Positions 1-8,131 of a stretch of 44,924 nucleotides of DNA are shown here, one piece after another. Numbering within the stretch: the stretch's first letter is position 1; each line of letters begins with the position of its first letter. The notes under the pieces are model-generated. The model did no database searches, had not been told where the DNA came from, and saw only the letters and a program-made list of their open reading frames with translations. A program made the position numbers and the translations under genes. Origin of the DNA: Haloplanus sp. (lineage in GTDB: Archaea; Halobacteriota; Halobacteria; Halobacteriales; Haloferacaceae); the NCBI RefSeq assembly GCF_028275055.1, contig NZ_JAQCNJ010000038.1, positions 1 through 44,924 on the forward strand, written 5' to 3'.

Positions 1-1193
1 GTGGCCCCGTAACTTTTGGCGACCTCCGGGGGGAGGACGCCCGTATCGACGGTGCGGACCTGTAGGATCTCGTTGGCCGAGATCATGTCGTGATACTCCT
101 CGAGAGCCTCGGGCAGGTCGTCGAGAAAGTCCCTGGTCATCTCGAAAAAGTCCTCTCGGGGTTCGGGCAGGTCCCAAACGACCCCCCCGAGCCGGAAGTA
201 GTTGAACATCAGGCGCTGGCCGGTCAGTTCCTCAAGGATGTTCTGGACCTTCTCGCGGTCCCGGACGGCGTACATGAAGATGGCGGTGAAGTCGCCGTAC
301 ACGTCGAGGGCGAAGGTGCCGACCGCGAGCATATGCGCCGCGATCCGGCAGAGTTCGGCTCCCATCGTCCGGATGACCTGTGCGTACTCCGGTACCTCGA
401 TGTCGGCGAGGTCCTCGGCGACGCGGGCGTACGCCCACTCGTTGAGCAGGCCCGCCGAGATGTAGTCCCAGCGATCGGGATAGGGCATGATCTGGTAGCG
501 GTAGGTGCCCTGCTGGCAGATCTGTTCCTCACACCGGTGGAGGTAGCCGATATCCGACTCGACGTCGACGACCTGTTCGCCGTCGAGAACGGTTTTGAGA
601 TGGAGAACGCCGTGTGTGGCGGGGTGGTGTGGACCGATGTTGAGAAACATCGTGTCACCCTCACCCGTGTGGTCCTCTTCGAGTGGGTTGGCGTGTTCGC
701 GGAGGGGGACGATCTGTGGCCGGTCCTGATCGTAGTCACGAGCCAGCGGGTGGCCCTGCCACGTCTCGGGAAGGAGGATACGGCGCAGGTCGGGGTGGTC
801 CTCGTACTCGACCCCGACGAGGTCGTACGCCTCGCGTTCGTGCCAGTCGGCGGTCCGGTAGACCGGTTCGGCGGACTGGCTCACCGGGTCGTCGGTCGGC
901 GTCGGGACGACGACGCTCACCTCGTCGGTGGGGTCGTCGTACTTTTTGAGGTGGTAGATGGACTCGTAGCGGTCCTCGTACTCCTGTGCGGTGACACAGG
1001 AGAGGTGGTCGTACCCCGCCTCGTCGCGGAGGGCAAAGAGCACGTCCTGCACCTCGTCCGGTCGGACGACAAAGCCCGGCGCGTTGAGGTGGTTGTCACG
1101 GTCGAGAACCGACTCGCCGAGGAGCGCTTCGAGGTCCTCGGCCGTCGTCTCCTCGGCGTCGACCACGTCGGACGTCGACTCCTCGAGGCTCAT
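1..1193 (-). CDS. nuoCD: NADH dehydrogenase-like complex I, fused subunit CD (partial, C-terminus off window)
   Basis: Peripheral-arm subunit of a complex I-like enzyme in which the NuoC (30 kDa) and NuoD (49 kDa) domains are one chain. About 397 codons are visible. The NuoC-like part, with the W-H-E-R-E-A-Y-D-L-V-G region, fills the N-terminal ~175 residues. The NuoD part opens near residue 182 with N-I-G-P-H-H-P-A-T-H-G, followed by G-Y-L-H-R and the P-Y-x-D-R-W-D-Y motif, all close to the quinone site in the family. The start ATG at 1193 overlaps the nuoB stop as ATGA, so translation is probably coupled. Gene order A-B-CD is as in other haloarchaea; the remaining subunits should lie to the left. 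The electron donor in haloarchaea may not be NADH, since the NuoEFG module is often missing; this window cannot settle that. Confidence 0.93.
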   Translation of the reverse strand, partial: MSLEESTSDVVDAEETTAEDLEALLGESVLDRDNHLNAPGFVVRPDEVQDVLFALRDEAGYDHLSCVTAQEYEDRYESIYHLKKYDDPTDEVSVVVPTPTDDPVSQSAEPVYRTADWHEREAYDLVGVEYEDHPDLRRILLPETWQGHPLARDYDQDRPQIVPLREHANPLEEDHTGEGDTMFLNIGPHHPATHGVLHLKTVLDGEQVVDVESDIGYLHRCEEQICQQGTYRYQIMPYPDRWDYISAGLLNEWAYARVAEDLADIEVPEYAQVIRTMGAELCRIAAHMLAVGTFALDVYGDFTAIFMYAVRDREKVQNILEELTGQRLMFNYFRLGGVVWDLPEPREDFFEMTRDFLDDLPEALEEYHDMISANEILQVRTVDTGVLPPEVAKSYGA

Positions 1194-1897
1194 GGTGAAT
1201 CGCCCCAGTTGTAACGCATGACCAGGTCGTCCTCGTCGATCTGGTCGGCGAGTTTGTCCACCACCTCGTCCTGTTCGAGGTCGTCGAACTGTTCGAGTTC
1301 GTACGGCTTGACCGTTACCGGCGAACTCTCGCCGTTCGCGATCTGTTCTTGCAGTTTGGCGACGCCGTAAACGAGCGCTTCCGGTCGGGGCGGACAGCCC
1401 GGCACGTGGATGTCGACCGGGATGACCTCCTCGGCCCCCTTGACGACGTTGTACCCCTCCTGGAACGGCCCGCCGGAGATGGTACACGACCCCATGCCGA
1501 CGACGAACTTGGGTTCGGGCATCTGGTCGTAGACGCGCTTCATCCGGGGAGCGAACTTGGAGACGATGGTTCCCGGGACGATGATCACGTCGGCCTGCCG
1601 GGGGGATGCCCGCGGCACGCCGGCCCCGAACCGGTCGAGGTCGTGTTTCACCGCGTAAGTGTGCATCATTTCGATGCTACAACAGGCGATGCCGAACTGT
1701 AGCATGAACATCGAAGAGCCACGAACCCACTCCATGAACCGGTCGAACTTCGTGAGGATAAACGGCGACGAGCCGAACGCCTCCCGGAGTTTCGAGTTGA
1801 ACCGGTTGTCGGTTCCCGACGCCCCGATTCGGGCGTCGCGTGTGTCGCTCTCCACTCGAGTCGTGTCGGTGACGAATCGTCCGTTTTCGCTACTCAT
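1190..1897 (-). CDS. nuoB: NADH dehydrogenase-like complex I subunit B
   Basis: Subunit carrying the N2 [4Fe-4S] cluster that hands electrons to quinone. The 235-residue protein has all four expected ligands: the tandem Cys72-Cys73 (A-C-C-S-I-E-M-M), Cys138 (G-S-C-T-I-S-G-G-P) and Cys168 (V-P-G-C-P-P-R-P-E-A). The reading frame is open further upstream, but ATG 1897 is chosen because it overlaps the nuoA stop as ATGA and has GGAGA a few bases before it. The first ~35 residues are a polar acidic extension typical of haloarchaeal forms. It sits between nuoA and nuoCD in one operon. Confidence 0.95.
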   Translation of the reverse strand: MSSENGRFVTDTTRVESDTRDARIGASGTDNRFNSKLREAFGSSPFILTKFDRFMEWVRGSSMFMLQFGIACCSIEMMHTYAVKHDLDRFGAGVPRASPRQADVIIVPGTIVSKFAPRMKRVYDQMPEPKFVVGMGSCTISGGPFQEGYNVVKGAEEVIPVDIHVPGCPPRPEALVYGVAKLQEQIANGESSPVTVKPYELEQFDDLEQDEVVDKLADQIDEDDLVMRYNWGDSP

Positions 1898-2307
1898 GAT
1901 TGTCTCTCCGTTTTGCGGCGGGACGCGCGCGGACTCTTGACCCACTCGACAGCCCCGTTACGCCAGGCCCATGCGAGGCCGACGACGAGAATGCCGATGA
2001 ACAGAAGCATCGGTGCGAGGACCTCCGTGAGCGTCGCGCCGTTCGCTAGCGCGGACCGATAGATCAACGTCCACGGGAAGATCAGAACGGTTTCGACGTC
2101 GAAGACGACGAACAACAGCGCGACCATGTAGTATTGGATGTTGAACTGCACGTGCGCCGTTCCCGTCGGCACCTCACCGCTCTCGTACACCACGGTCTTT
2201 CCTTGTTCGGCGACGCTCGGCCGGAGGAGCGCCGACACCGCCATCATGCCGATGGGGATGCCGACGCCAACCAACCCGAGGGCACCGATTGCTATCCACT
2301 GATTCAT
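1894..2307 (-). CDS. nuoA: NADH dehydrogenase-like complex I subunit A
   Basis: Small membrane subunit of complex I, 137 residues with three hydrophobic segments (about 5-28, 60-85 and 95-118). The conserved loop E-S-G-E-x-P-x-G-x-A and the following F-D-V-E-T-V-L-I-F-P-W stretch identify the NuoA/ND3 family; the acidic residues in TM2 take part in the proton channel in the family. It is the first gene of the operon: no minus-strand gene lies directly upstream, and a TATA-like palindrome sits 35-48 bases before the start. The stop overlaps the nuoB start. Confidence 0.94.
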   Translation of the reverse strand: MNQWIAIGALGLVGVGIPIGMMAVSALLRPSVAEQGKTVVYESGEVPTGTAHVQFNIQYYMVALLFVVFDVETVLIFPWTLIYRSALANGATLTEVLAPMLLFIGILVVGLAWAWRNGAVEWVKSPRASRRKTERQS

Positions 2308-2341
2308 ACCTTAGGTCCTGTCATCCGGCGGTTGGGAGTGC

Positions 2342-2355
2342 ACGCTTATAAGCGT
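2342..2355 (-). promoter_or_regulatory. nuoA promoter, TATA inside a 14-bp perfect palindrome
   Basis: ACGCTTATAAGCGT is a perfect palindrome containing TTATAA, 35-48 bases upstream of nuoA. The TATA-like core fits an archaeal promoter with a short leader. The symmetry would also suit a dimeric regulator, which is inference. Confidence 0.5.
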
Positions 2356-2445
2356 TGATTTACACCCGCCGGGCGGTGATCACGGCCTCACGGCCTCACG
2401 CCCCGACGTCGGGCGAGACCGTCTCTCGGCAGCGGACCGCCGTCG

Positions 2446-3057
2446 TTACCGGTCGCGGAAGCCGTCAAGCCCCAACCCATGCAAGTCCCGCGAGACACCG
2501 GCCACGTTCCGGCGACGGTCGTCGTGTTCCGCACGGAGCCGATCCGCCAACTCGTCGTGTGCCCGTGCGAGGATCTGGACCGCGGACAACGCCGCGTTGT
2601 ACGACTTGCCGGCGTCGACGGCGACGATGGGTGCGCCGGTCGGCATCCCGATCACCGAGTCGACCGACTTCTCCTTAACCGGCACGCCGATCACCGGGAG
2701 CGGGTAGGCGATCGAGGCGGTCATGTTGGGCAGGTCGGCGGACTTGCCGCCGGCGCCGGCGATGATCACGTCCACCCCACGGTCGGCCGCCGTCTCGCCG
2801 TATGCGTACATCAGGTCCGGGGTGCGGTGGGCGGAAACGACGTAGCTCTCGAAGCTGAATCGGGCCGCAGGTGGGCTGTCGTAGTCGGTCTGCTCGGCGA
2901 AACCGAGTGCCCGGAGCGCGTCGTACGCACCCGACATGGTATCTAGATCGGAGTCCGACCCCATGATGATCCCTACCTCCGGGGTCGACTCGGGGTCGCG
3001 GTCGTCGTCGGCCTGTGCGTGCAGGTCGTCGATGATGTCGTCGATTTCGTCGGTCAT
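2446..3057 (-). CDS. purE: N5-carboxyaminoimidazole ribonucleotide mutase PurE
   Basis: Purine synthesis enzyme that converts N5-CAIR, made by PurK, into CAIR. The 203-residue chain has the class I PurE signatures: M-G-S-D-S-D after a ~30-residue acidic N-terminus, the S-A-H-R-T-P loop with the catalytic His, and G-A-G-G-K-S-A-D-L-P-N-M. It is somewhat longer than the ~160-residue bacterial form because of a polar N-terminus and an arginine-rich C-terminal tail. The start overlaps the purK stop as ATGA, so the two enzymes of this step are co-translated. Confidence 0.95.
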   Translation of the reverse strand: MTDEIDDIIDDLHAQADDDRDPESTPEVGIIMGSDSDLDTMSGAYDALRALGFAEQTDYDSPPAARFSFESYVVSAHRTPDLMYAYGETAADRGVDVIIAGAGGKSADLPNMTASIAYPLPVIGVPVKEKSVDSVIGMPTGAPIVAVDAGKSYNAALSAVQILARAHDELADRLRAEHDDRRRNVAGVSRDLHGLGLDGFRDR

Positions 3058-4220
3058 CGAAATGTGAGGTCGTCACGGAGGCTACGGGTCGTTTCGAGCA
3101 GAGCGGTCGTGTCGGCGTTGGCCTCCTCGGCCGTCGCGGTAACGTGGCCCATCTTTCGAAGCGGGCGCACGTCGTCCTTACCGTACCAGTGGAGATGGGC
3201 CGCCTCGGCGGCGAGTATGGTCTCGACGCCGGCGAGTTCCGCCGGCCGCTCCTCGTCGACGGTGCCCAGAACGTTTGCGCTCACCGTCTTCGCACGCAGG
3301 CGAGTCGAGCCGAGGGGCCAACCCAGCACCGCGCGGGCGTGCTGTTCGAACTGCGAGGTGACCGCCCCCTCAATGCTCCAGTGGCCGGAGTTGTGGGGGC
3401 GGGGTGCGATCTCGTTGACGAGGATCTTGCCGTCGGGTGTCTCGAACAGTTCGATGCCGAAAACACCCCGCCCGGAAAGCGTCTCGAGCACGTCCCGCGC
3501 GACGGATTGGGCGCGGTCGGCGACGGCGTCGTCGGTCCGTGCCGGCACGACCGTCTCCCGAAGGATCTCCTCTTGGTGGACGTTCTCGCCGACGGGGAAG
3601 GTCCGCACCTCGTCGTCGCCTTGGACGCCGATCACCGACACCTCGCGTGCGAAGTCGACGAACGTTTCGGCGATGGCGGCGGGGTCGTCGGCCATCCCAA
3701 TCTCCGTGAGCGCCGACTCGGCGTCGTCGGACGAGCGGACCGGAACGTTCCCCCGGCCGTCGTACCCGCCCGTGCGCGCTTTCAGCATGACCGCGCCGAA
3801 CTCCTCGACCGCCGCCCGGAGGTCGGCGGCGGAGTCGACCCGGCGGTAGTCGGGGACCGGGACGCCGGCGGCCGCGAGCAGTTCCTTTTCTGCGTACTTG
3901 TCTTGGATCGTCCGAAGCGTCTCCGGCGTGGGGTGGACCGGCACGCCGGCGTCGTCGCTCGCGGTGGCGAGGTGGGCGGGGTCCGCGAGTTCGATCTCGT
4001 AGGTTAGCGCGTCGGCACGGTCGGCGAGTCGGCCGATCGCCTCGGGATCGTCGAAGTTGCCGACGATCTGGCCGCGCGCGACGGGCGCGGCCGGACAGTC
4101 CGGCGTCGGATCGAGAACGATCGTTTCGACGCCGAGAGGGGCGGCCGCCTCGGCGAGCATCCGGCCGAGTTGGCCGCCGCCGACGACACCGAGGGTCGGT
4201 CCGGGAACGGTTACCGTCAT
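3054..4220 (-). CDS. purK: 5-(carboxyamino)imidazole ribonucleotide synthase PurK
   Basis: ATP-grasp enzyme that carboxylates AIR to N5-CAIR using bicarbonate and ATP. The 388-residue protein begins with V-G-G-G-Q-L-G-R-M-L-A-E, then has the ATP-grasp core (K-A-R-T-G-G-Y-D-G-R-G) and the C-terminal N-E-I-A-P-R-P-H-N-S-G-H region that binds metal and phosphates in the family. The frame is open 21 codons further upstream, but ATG 4220 gives the conserved N-terminus and lies 24-31 bases after a TATA-like GTTTAACC. First gene of the purK-purE operon. Confidence 0.95.
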   Translation of the reverse strand: MTVTVPGPTLGVVGGGQLGRMLAEAAAPLGVETIVLDPTPDCPAAPVARGQIVGNFDDPEAIGRLADRADALTYEIELADPAHLATASDDAGVPVHPTPETLRTIQDKYAEKELLAAAGVPVPDYRRVDSAADLRAAVEEFGAVMLKARTGGYDGRGNVPVRSSDDAESALTEIGMADDPAAIAETFVDFAREVSVIGVQGDDEVRTFPVGENVHQEEILRETVVPARTDDAVADRAQSVARDVLETLSGRGVFGIELFETPDGKILVNEIAPRPHNSGHWSIEGAVTSQFEQHARAVLGWPLGSTRLRAKTVSANVLGTVDEERPAELAGVETILAAEAAHLHWYGKDDVRPLRKMGHVTATAEEANADTTALLETTRSLRDDLTFR

Positions 4221-4243
4221 GCGTGGTCGTGATACCGAGCCGC

Positions 4244-4251
4244 GGTTAAAC
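4244..4251 (-). promoter_or_regulatory. purK-purE promoter (TATA-like)
   Basis: GTTTAACC on the minus strand, 24-31 bases before the purK ATG. The spacing implies a leaderless or nearly leaderless transcript. Confidence 0.45.
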
Positions 4252-4298
4252 GTTGTCACAACGGACTGCGCCTGTGTGTCCACCGCGCGACAGTCCCG

Positions 4299-4383
4299 TC
4301 AGTCGTGCCTGAAGCACCGCCGCACTCGTTTCGCTCGCGCGGCGAGCGTTAGCCACTCTTTTCAGTCGTGTCTAAAGCACCGC
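4299..4383 (-). repeat. Direct repeat: second copy of the purNH 3' end
   Basis: Two 22-base units, 4299-4320 and 4362-4383, match at 20 positions. The unit at 4362-4383 is the true 3' end of purNH (codons for R-C-F-R-H-D and the stop). The other lies 41 bases further downstream on the minus strand and would encode the same six residues and stop; its two differences (TTT/TTC and AGA/AGG) are synonymous. Possible origins are integration into the gene's 3' end, leaving attL/attR-like copies, or local duplication. No integrase lies nearby. Confidence 0.75.
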
Positions 4384-5936
4384 GTCCCGGTGAACGCCAT
4401 CGCCATGCCGTGGTCGTCGGCGGCGGCGATAACGTCCTCGTCGTTGACTGAACCGCCGGGCTGGATCACGGCCTCGACACCCGCCTCGGCCGCCCGCTCG
4501 ACGCCGTCCGGGAACGGAAAAAAGGCGTCCGAGGCCATCACCGCCCCCTCTACGGATTTGCCCTCTGCGTGTTCGTCGGCCTTCATCGCGGCCAGTCTGA
4601 CGGCGTCGACACGGCTGACCTGTCCCATCCCGATACCGACCGTCTCGGTGCCCGAGGCGAGCACGATTCCGTTCGATTTGACGTGTTTGAGTACCCGCCA
4701 CGCGAACAACATCGTCTCGGCTTCGTCGTCGGTCGGGGCGCGGTCGGTGACGACCGACAGGTCGTCACGGGTGGGTGCCCAGTCGTCGCGTTCCTGCACC
4801 AGTCGACCCCCGACGACTGGTTTCTCCGCGGACGCGTCGCGTCGTGCGTTGAGCGATCCCACGTCGAGCACCCGGAGGTCGTCTTTGGCGGCGAGAGCGT
4901 CGAGTGCACCGTCGGTGTACCCCGGCGCGACGACGACTTCCTTGAACGACTCGACGATGGACTCGGCCGTCTTGGCGTCGCAGGTGCGGTTGAGCGCGAC
5001 GATGCCGCCGAACGCGCTCATCTCGTCGGTGGTGAGGGCGTCATCGTAGGCGTTCACGAGGGAGTCGGCGGTCGCACACCCCGCCGGGTTTGTGTGTTTG
5101 ATCACCGCCGCCGCGGGGTCGTCGAACTCCCTGACCAGCCCGAGGGCGGCGTCAGCGTCGTTGTAGTTGTTGTACGACAACGCCTTCGCCCCCTCGTTCA
5201 ACCGGTCGGCGTGGACCACGCTCGCGCCGTCGAAGCCGTCGTCGGCGTACAACGCGGCGTCCTGATGTGGGTTCTCGCCGTATCGGAGCGTCCGGCGGCG
5301 GTCCTCGGAGGCGGTCCGTCGGACGGGGAACGCGCCCGACTCGTCGCCCTCGATGGTGACGCCGTCGTCGTCGACGGTCACGCGGTTTTCGGCGAACCAC
5401 CGTACCGCCCGGGGGTAAGCTTTGAACTCCGCCTCGTAGAGCACGCGCCGTTTCAGATCGTCGGCGTCGTCGTCCTCGTAGACGGGCACCGCTTCCTGTG
5501 TGACGATAGGACCGGCGTCGAGTGTCTCGGTGGCGACGTGGACGGTACAGCCCGTTGTACGGACGCCCGCCGCGAGCGCCTGTTCGTGGGCGTTCTCCCC
5601 CCGGAACGCCGGAAGCAGGGAGGGGTGGACGTTGAGCGTCGGCGGGAGGGCGTCGAGCAACTCCCCGGAAAGCACGCGCATGTAGCCGTCCATACAGACC
5701 AGGTCCACCTCGTAGTCTTCGAGTCGGTCAAGCAGCCGCGCCTCATGATCCGCCGTCGAGTCGTCGCCACGTTCGACCACCTCGGTCGGAATCCCGCGGT
5801 CGGCGGCCGACGACAGCACCGGCGCAGTCGTATCGTCCGTGCAGACAACCGTCACCTCGGCACCGCCGGGTTCGACGGCCGCAAGGTGCATCAGGTTCCG
5901 TCCGCGATTGCCGGCGAGACCCGCGATTCGTACCAT
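4362..5936 (-). CDS. purNH: PurN-PurH fusion: GAR formyltransferase / AICAR formyltransferase
   Basis: Single 524-residue chain carrying the two formyl-transfer steps of purine synthesis. Residues ~1-200 are PurN-like (N-V-H-P-S-L-L-P-A-F-R-G, then the T-G-C-T-V-H and T-L-D-A-G-P-I-V region, giving the Asn-His-Asp catalytic set). Residues ~220-524 are the AICAR formyltransferase domain (L-R-Y-G-E-N-P-H-Q, I-K-H-T-N-P-A-G-C-A, F-F-P-F-P-D-G, ending R-C-F-R-H-D). The MGS-like IMP cyclohydrolase domain of bacterial PurH is absent, so an archaeal PurO elsewhere would be needed to finish IMP. ATG 5936 is chosen because it begins the PurN fold; upstream codons are promoter. It is divergent from purB across 106 bases. 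Confidence 0.93.
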   Translation of the reverse strand: MVRIAGLAGNRGRNLMHLAAVEPGGAEVTVVCTDDTTAPVLSSAADRGIPTEVVERGDDSTADHEARLLDRLEDYEVDLVCMDGYMRVLSGELLDALPPTLNVHPSLLPAFRGENAHEQALAAGVRTTGCTVHVATETLDAGPIVTQEAVPVYEDDDADDLKRRVLYEAEFKAYPRAVRWFAENRVTVDDDGVTIEGDESGAFPVRRTASEDRRRTLRYGENPHQDAALYADDGFDGASVVHADRLNEGAKALSYNNYNDADAALGLVREFDDPAAAVIKHTNPAGCATADSLVNAYDDALTTDEMSAFGGIVALNRTCDAKTAESIVESFKEVVVAPGYTDGALDALAAKDDLRVLDVGSLNARRDASAEKPVVGGRLVQERDDWAPTRDDLSVVTDRAPTDDEAETMLFAWRVLKHVKSNGIVLASGTETVGIGMGQVSRVDAVRLAAMKADEHAEGKSVEGAVMASDAFFPFPDGVERAAEAGVEAVIQPGGSVNDEDVIAAADDHGMAMAFTGTRCFRHD

Positions 5937-5960
5937 GGGTGAGGGAGGAACGGCCGGGAG

Positions 5961-5970
5961 AAAAACAGTT
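5961..5970 (-). promoter_or_regulatory. purNH promoter (TATA-like)
   Basis: AACTGTTTTT on the minus strand, 25-34 bases upstream of the purNH ATG, in the 106-base space shared with divergent purB. Confidence 0.4.
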
Positions 5971-6011
5971 CCGGCTCCGCGGCTTGGCGGGTCGATCCGT
6001 CCGGACCGGTA

Positions 6012-6020
6012 CGCTTTTGC
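6012..6020 (+). promoter_or_regulatory. purB promoter (TATA-like)
   Basis: CGCTTTTGC 23-31 bases before the purB ATG, consistent with leaderless transcription. It shares the divergent spacer with the purNH promoter, so one regulator could act on both. Confidence 0.4.
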
Positions 6021-6042
6021 CCGGGCCACGGGGAGTGCGAGT

Positions 6043-7434
6043 ATGACGGATCTGCCACGGAGCGACCCGCTCGCGGCCGTCTCGCCCCTCGACGGGCGGT
6101 ACGCAGGCTACACGGAGCCGTTGGTGCCATATGCCAGCGAGTCGGCGCTCATGCGAGCGCGCGTCCGCGTCGAGGTCGAATATCTACTCGCGCTTGCCGA
6201 CATCGACGCGACGCCGATCGAGGTCACAGCCCCCGAGACGCTGCGTGACAGTTACAACTCGTTCGACGCCGCCGACGCCCGGTTGATCAAGCGCCTCGAA
6301 ACCGAGGGGGCCGCGGGGTACGACGCCACAAACCACGACGTGAAGGCGGTGGAGTATTTCCTCCGGACCGAGACCGACGAGTCGCTCCATCCGTGGATTC
6401 ATTTCGGCCTGACGAGCGAGGACGTCAACAATCTCGCTCACCGGTTGCTCCTCAAGGGTGCACTCGAGGAGGTACTCGTCCCGGCACTGGTCGGCGTGCG
6501 GAGGGAGTTGACGGGATTGGCCCGCGAGCACCGCGAGACGCCGATGCTCGCACGTACCCACGGTCAGCCGGCGACGCCGACCACCTTCGGCAAGGAGATG
6601 GCCGTCTCCGCCGCCCGCCTCGGCCGGGCGATTGGAGAGGTCCGCGAGGCGACGACCGACCTGTCGGGGAAACTCGCCGGTGCCTCCGGGACGTACGCGG
6701 CACACGTCGCCGCCTACCCCGAGGTCGACTGGCCGGCGTTCGCCCGCGAGTTCGTCACCGGTCTCGGACTGGAACACACGCCGCTTGCGACACAGGTGAA
6801 CCCCTGTGATGACCTCGCAGCCCTGTTCGACGCCGTCCGCGGCGTCAACAACGTCCTGTTGGATCTGGACCGGGACATGTGGCTCTACGTCTCCGACCGG
6901 TATCTCGGACAACGCACCGTCGAGGGCGAGACGGGGTCGTCGACGATGCCCCACAAGGTCAACCCAATCGACTTCGAGAACGGCGAGGGGAACCTTTCAA
7001 AAGCAAACAACGACCTGACCTTTCTCGCGGACTACGTGACCACCTCGCGTCTCCAGCGCGACCTCTCCGATTCGACCGTCAAACGTAACATGGGCGCGGC
7101 GCTCGCGCACTGTCTGCTCGCCTACCGGAAGACCGAAGCCGGACTCGGGAAGGTCGTCCCCAACGAGGCGGTGATGAGCGAGGAGTTGACGGCCACGCCG
7201 GAGGTGATCGGTGAGGCCGTCCAGACGATCCTGCGGCGGGAGGGCGACACCACGGCCTACGAGCGGGTGAAGGATCTCACCCGGGGCCAACGGGTGACCA
7301 TCGAGGACTTCCGCGCGCTGTTCGACGACCTCGACGTGGAGGAGTCGGTGCGGGAGGAGCTTCGGGCACTGACGCCCGCAGGGTACACCGGTATCGCGAC
7401 CGATCTCACGGACGGTGTCGTCGAGGACGACTGA
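6043..7434 (+). CDS. purB: Adenylosuccinate lyase PurB
   Basis: Cleaves SAICAR to AICAR and adenylosuccinate to AMP, releasing fumarate. The 463-residue protein carries the fumarase/aspartase superfamily signature G-S-S-T-M-P-H-K-V-N-P-I-D-F-E-N (around residues 301-316) and the upstream T-S-E-D-V-N-N and A-R-T-H-G-Q-P-A-T-P-T motifs. The frame is open ~68 codons upstream, but ATG 6043 gives the conserved S-P-L-D-G-R-Y N-terminus and has a TATA-like element at leaderless spacing. It lies beside three other purine genes. Confidence 0.95.
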   Translation: MTDLPRSDPLAAVSPLDGRYAGYTEPLVPYASESALMRARVRVEVEYLLALADIDATPIEVTAPETLRDSYNSFDAADARLIKRLETEGAAGYDATNHDVKAVEYFLRTETDESLHPWIHFGLTSEDVNNLAHRLLLKGALEEVLVPALVGVRRELTGLAREHRETPMLARTHGQPATPTTFGKEMAVSAARLGRAIGEVREATTDLSGKLAGASGTYAAHVAAYPEVDWPAFAREFVTGLGLEHTPLATQVNPCDDLAALFDAVRGVNNVLLDLDRDMWLYVSDRYLGQRTVEGETGSSTMPHKVNPIDFENGEGNLSKANNDLTFLADYVTTSRLQRDLSDSTVKRNMGAALAHCLLAYRKTEAGLGKVVPNEAVMSEELTATPEVIGEAVQTILRREGDTTAYERVKDLTRGQRVTIEDFRALFDDLDVEESVREELRALTPAGYTGIATDLTDGVVEDD

Positions 7435-7650
7435 ACACGACACGGGGTTCCGAGACCCACCGGGGGAGTGCGGGTGACACAACACGAGGCCAGAGCACCC
7501 GGTTGTCCTCGGGATCGAGCGGTAGTTGGGTGCGGCGTTCCGACGGCGACGCGTCTGACCGGCGGTCGGGTCATGCGATCGGTGGGGCACCTGTCGCGTC
7601 GCGACGGTCCGTCGCGCATCCGGGTCGGATCGTGTGCGCGGGTGCGCAAC

Positions 7651-7660
7651 CCATTTGATC
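7651..7660 (+). promoter_or_regulatory. Glutaredoxin gene promoter (TATA-like)
   Basis: CCATTTGATC 22-31 bases before the glutaredoxin ATG; leaderless spacing. The rest of the 247-base space after purB (7435-7681) shows nothing further. Confidence 0.35.
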
Positions 7661-7681
7661 CACGCCCACATAGAGGGCAGT

Positions 7682-8026
7682 ATGACGTTCCAACCAGGCA
7701 GTGATCTAGACGCCGAGGACGTGCAATCACGTGTCGACGACGCCATCGACGGAAACGACGTGGTGCTGTTCATGAAGGGGAACCGACTGATGCCCCAGTG
7801 TGGCTACTCCAAACGGGCACTCGAACTCATCGATCAGTACGTCGATGACTTCGAGACGGTCGACGTGTTGCCGGCGCTGCCGGAGTTCCGCGAGGCGCTC
7901 GAAGCGCACAGCGGCTGGGAGACAACACCGCAGGCGTACGTCGAAGGGGAGTTCGTCGGCGGGAGCGACGTGCTCGCGGAACTCGACGAGCGGGGCGAAC
8001 TCGAGGCAACGCTGGCCGGCGAGTGA
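7682..8026 (+). CDS. Monothiol glutaredoxin-family protein (CGYS active site)
   Basis: 114-residue thioredoxin-fold protein of the monothiol glutaredoxin (Grx4/GrxD) family, which in other organisms carries [2Fe-2S] clusters with glutathione and delivers them. The V-V-L-F-M-K-G-N segment, M-P-Q-C-G-Y-S (Cys40), W-E-T-T-P-Q and V-G-G-S-D are in the expected order. The active site reads C-G-Y-S rather than the usual C-G-F-S. Haloarchaea use gamma-glutamylcysteine instead of glutathione, so that is the likely thiol ligand (inference). ATG 7682 is preferred over the longer upstream frame because of the TATA-like box. Confidence 0.88.
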   Translation: MTFQPGSDLDAEDVQSRVDDAIDGNDVVLFMKGNRLMPQCGYSKRALELIDQYVDDFETVDVLPALPEFREALEAHSGWETTPQAYVEGEFVGGSDVLAELDERGELEATLAGE

Positions 8027-8063
8027 CGCGGCGTCATGTTCGCCACCCAACCCGAACAGCAGG

Positions 8064-8073
8064 TCATATAAGC
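8064..8073 (+). promoter_or_regulatory. Promoter of the 8132 gene
   Basis: TCATATAAGC, a good TATA box 59-68 bases before the ATG, predicting a leader of about 30 nucleotides without an obvious Shine-Dalgarno sequence. Confidence 0.45.
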
Positions 8074-8131
8074 GTACGCACCCTACGTCCAAGCAGACGG
8101 GCGTAGCCGCGTCATTCGCCGAGTACAAACA

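Noticed and set aside
90..1214. 374-codon plus-strand frame over the complex I region
   Set aside because: Antisense to nuoCD, whose Fe-S/quinone-site motifs read clearly on the minus strand.
4299..4383. CRISPR-like or insertion-sequence repeat
   Set aside because: Only two units, one of them coding, with no further copies in series and no terminal inverted repeats or transposase.
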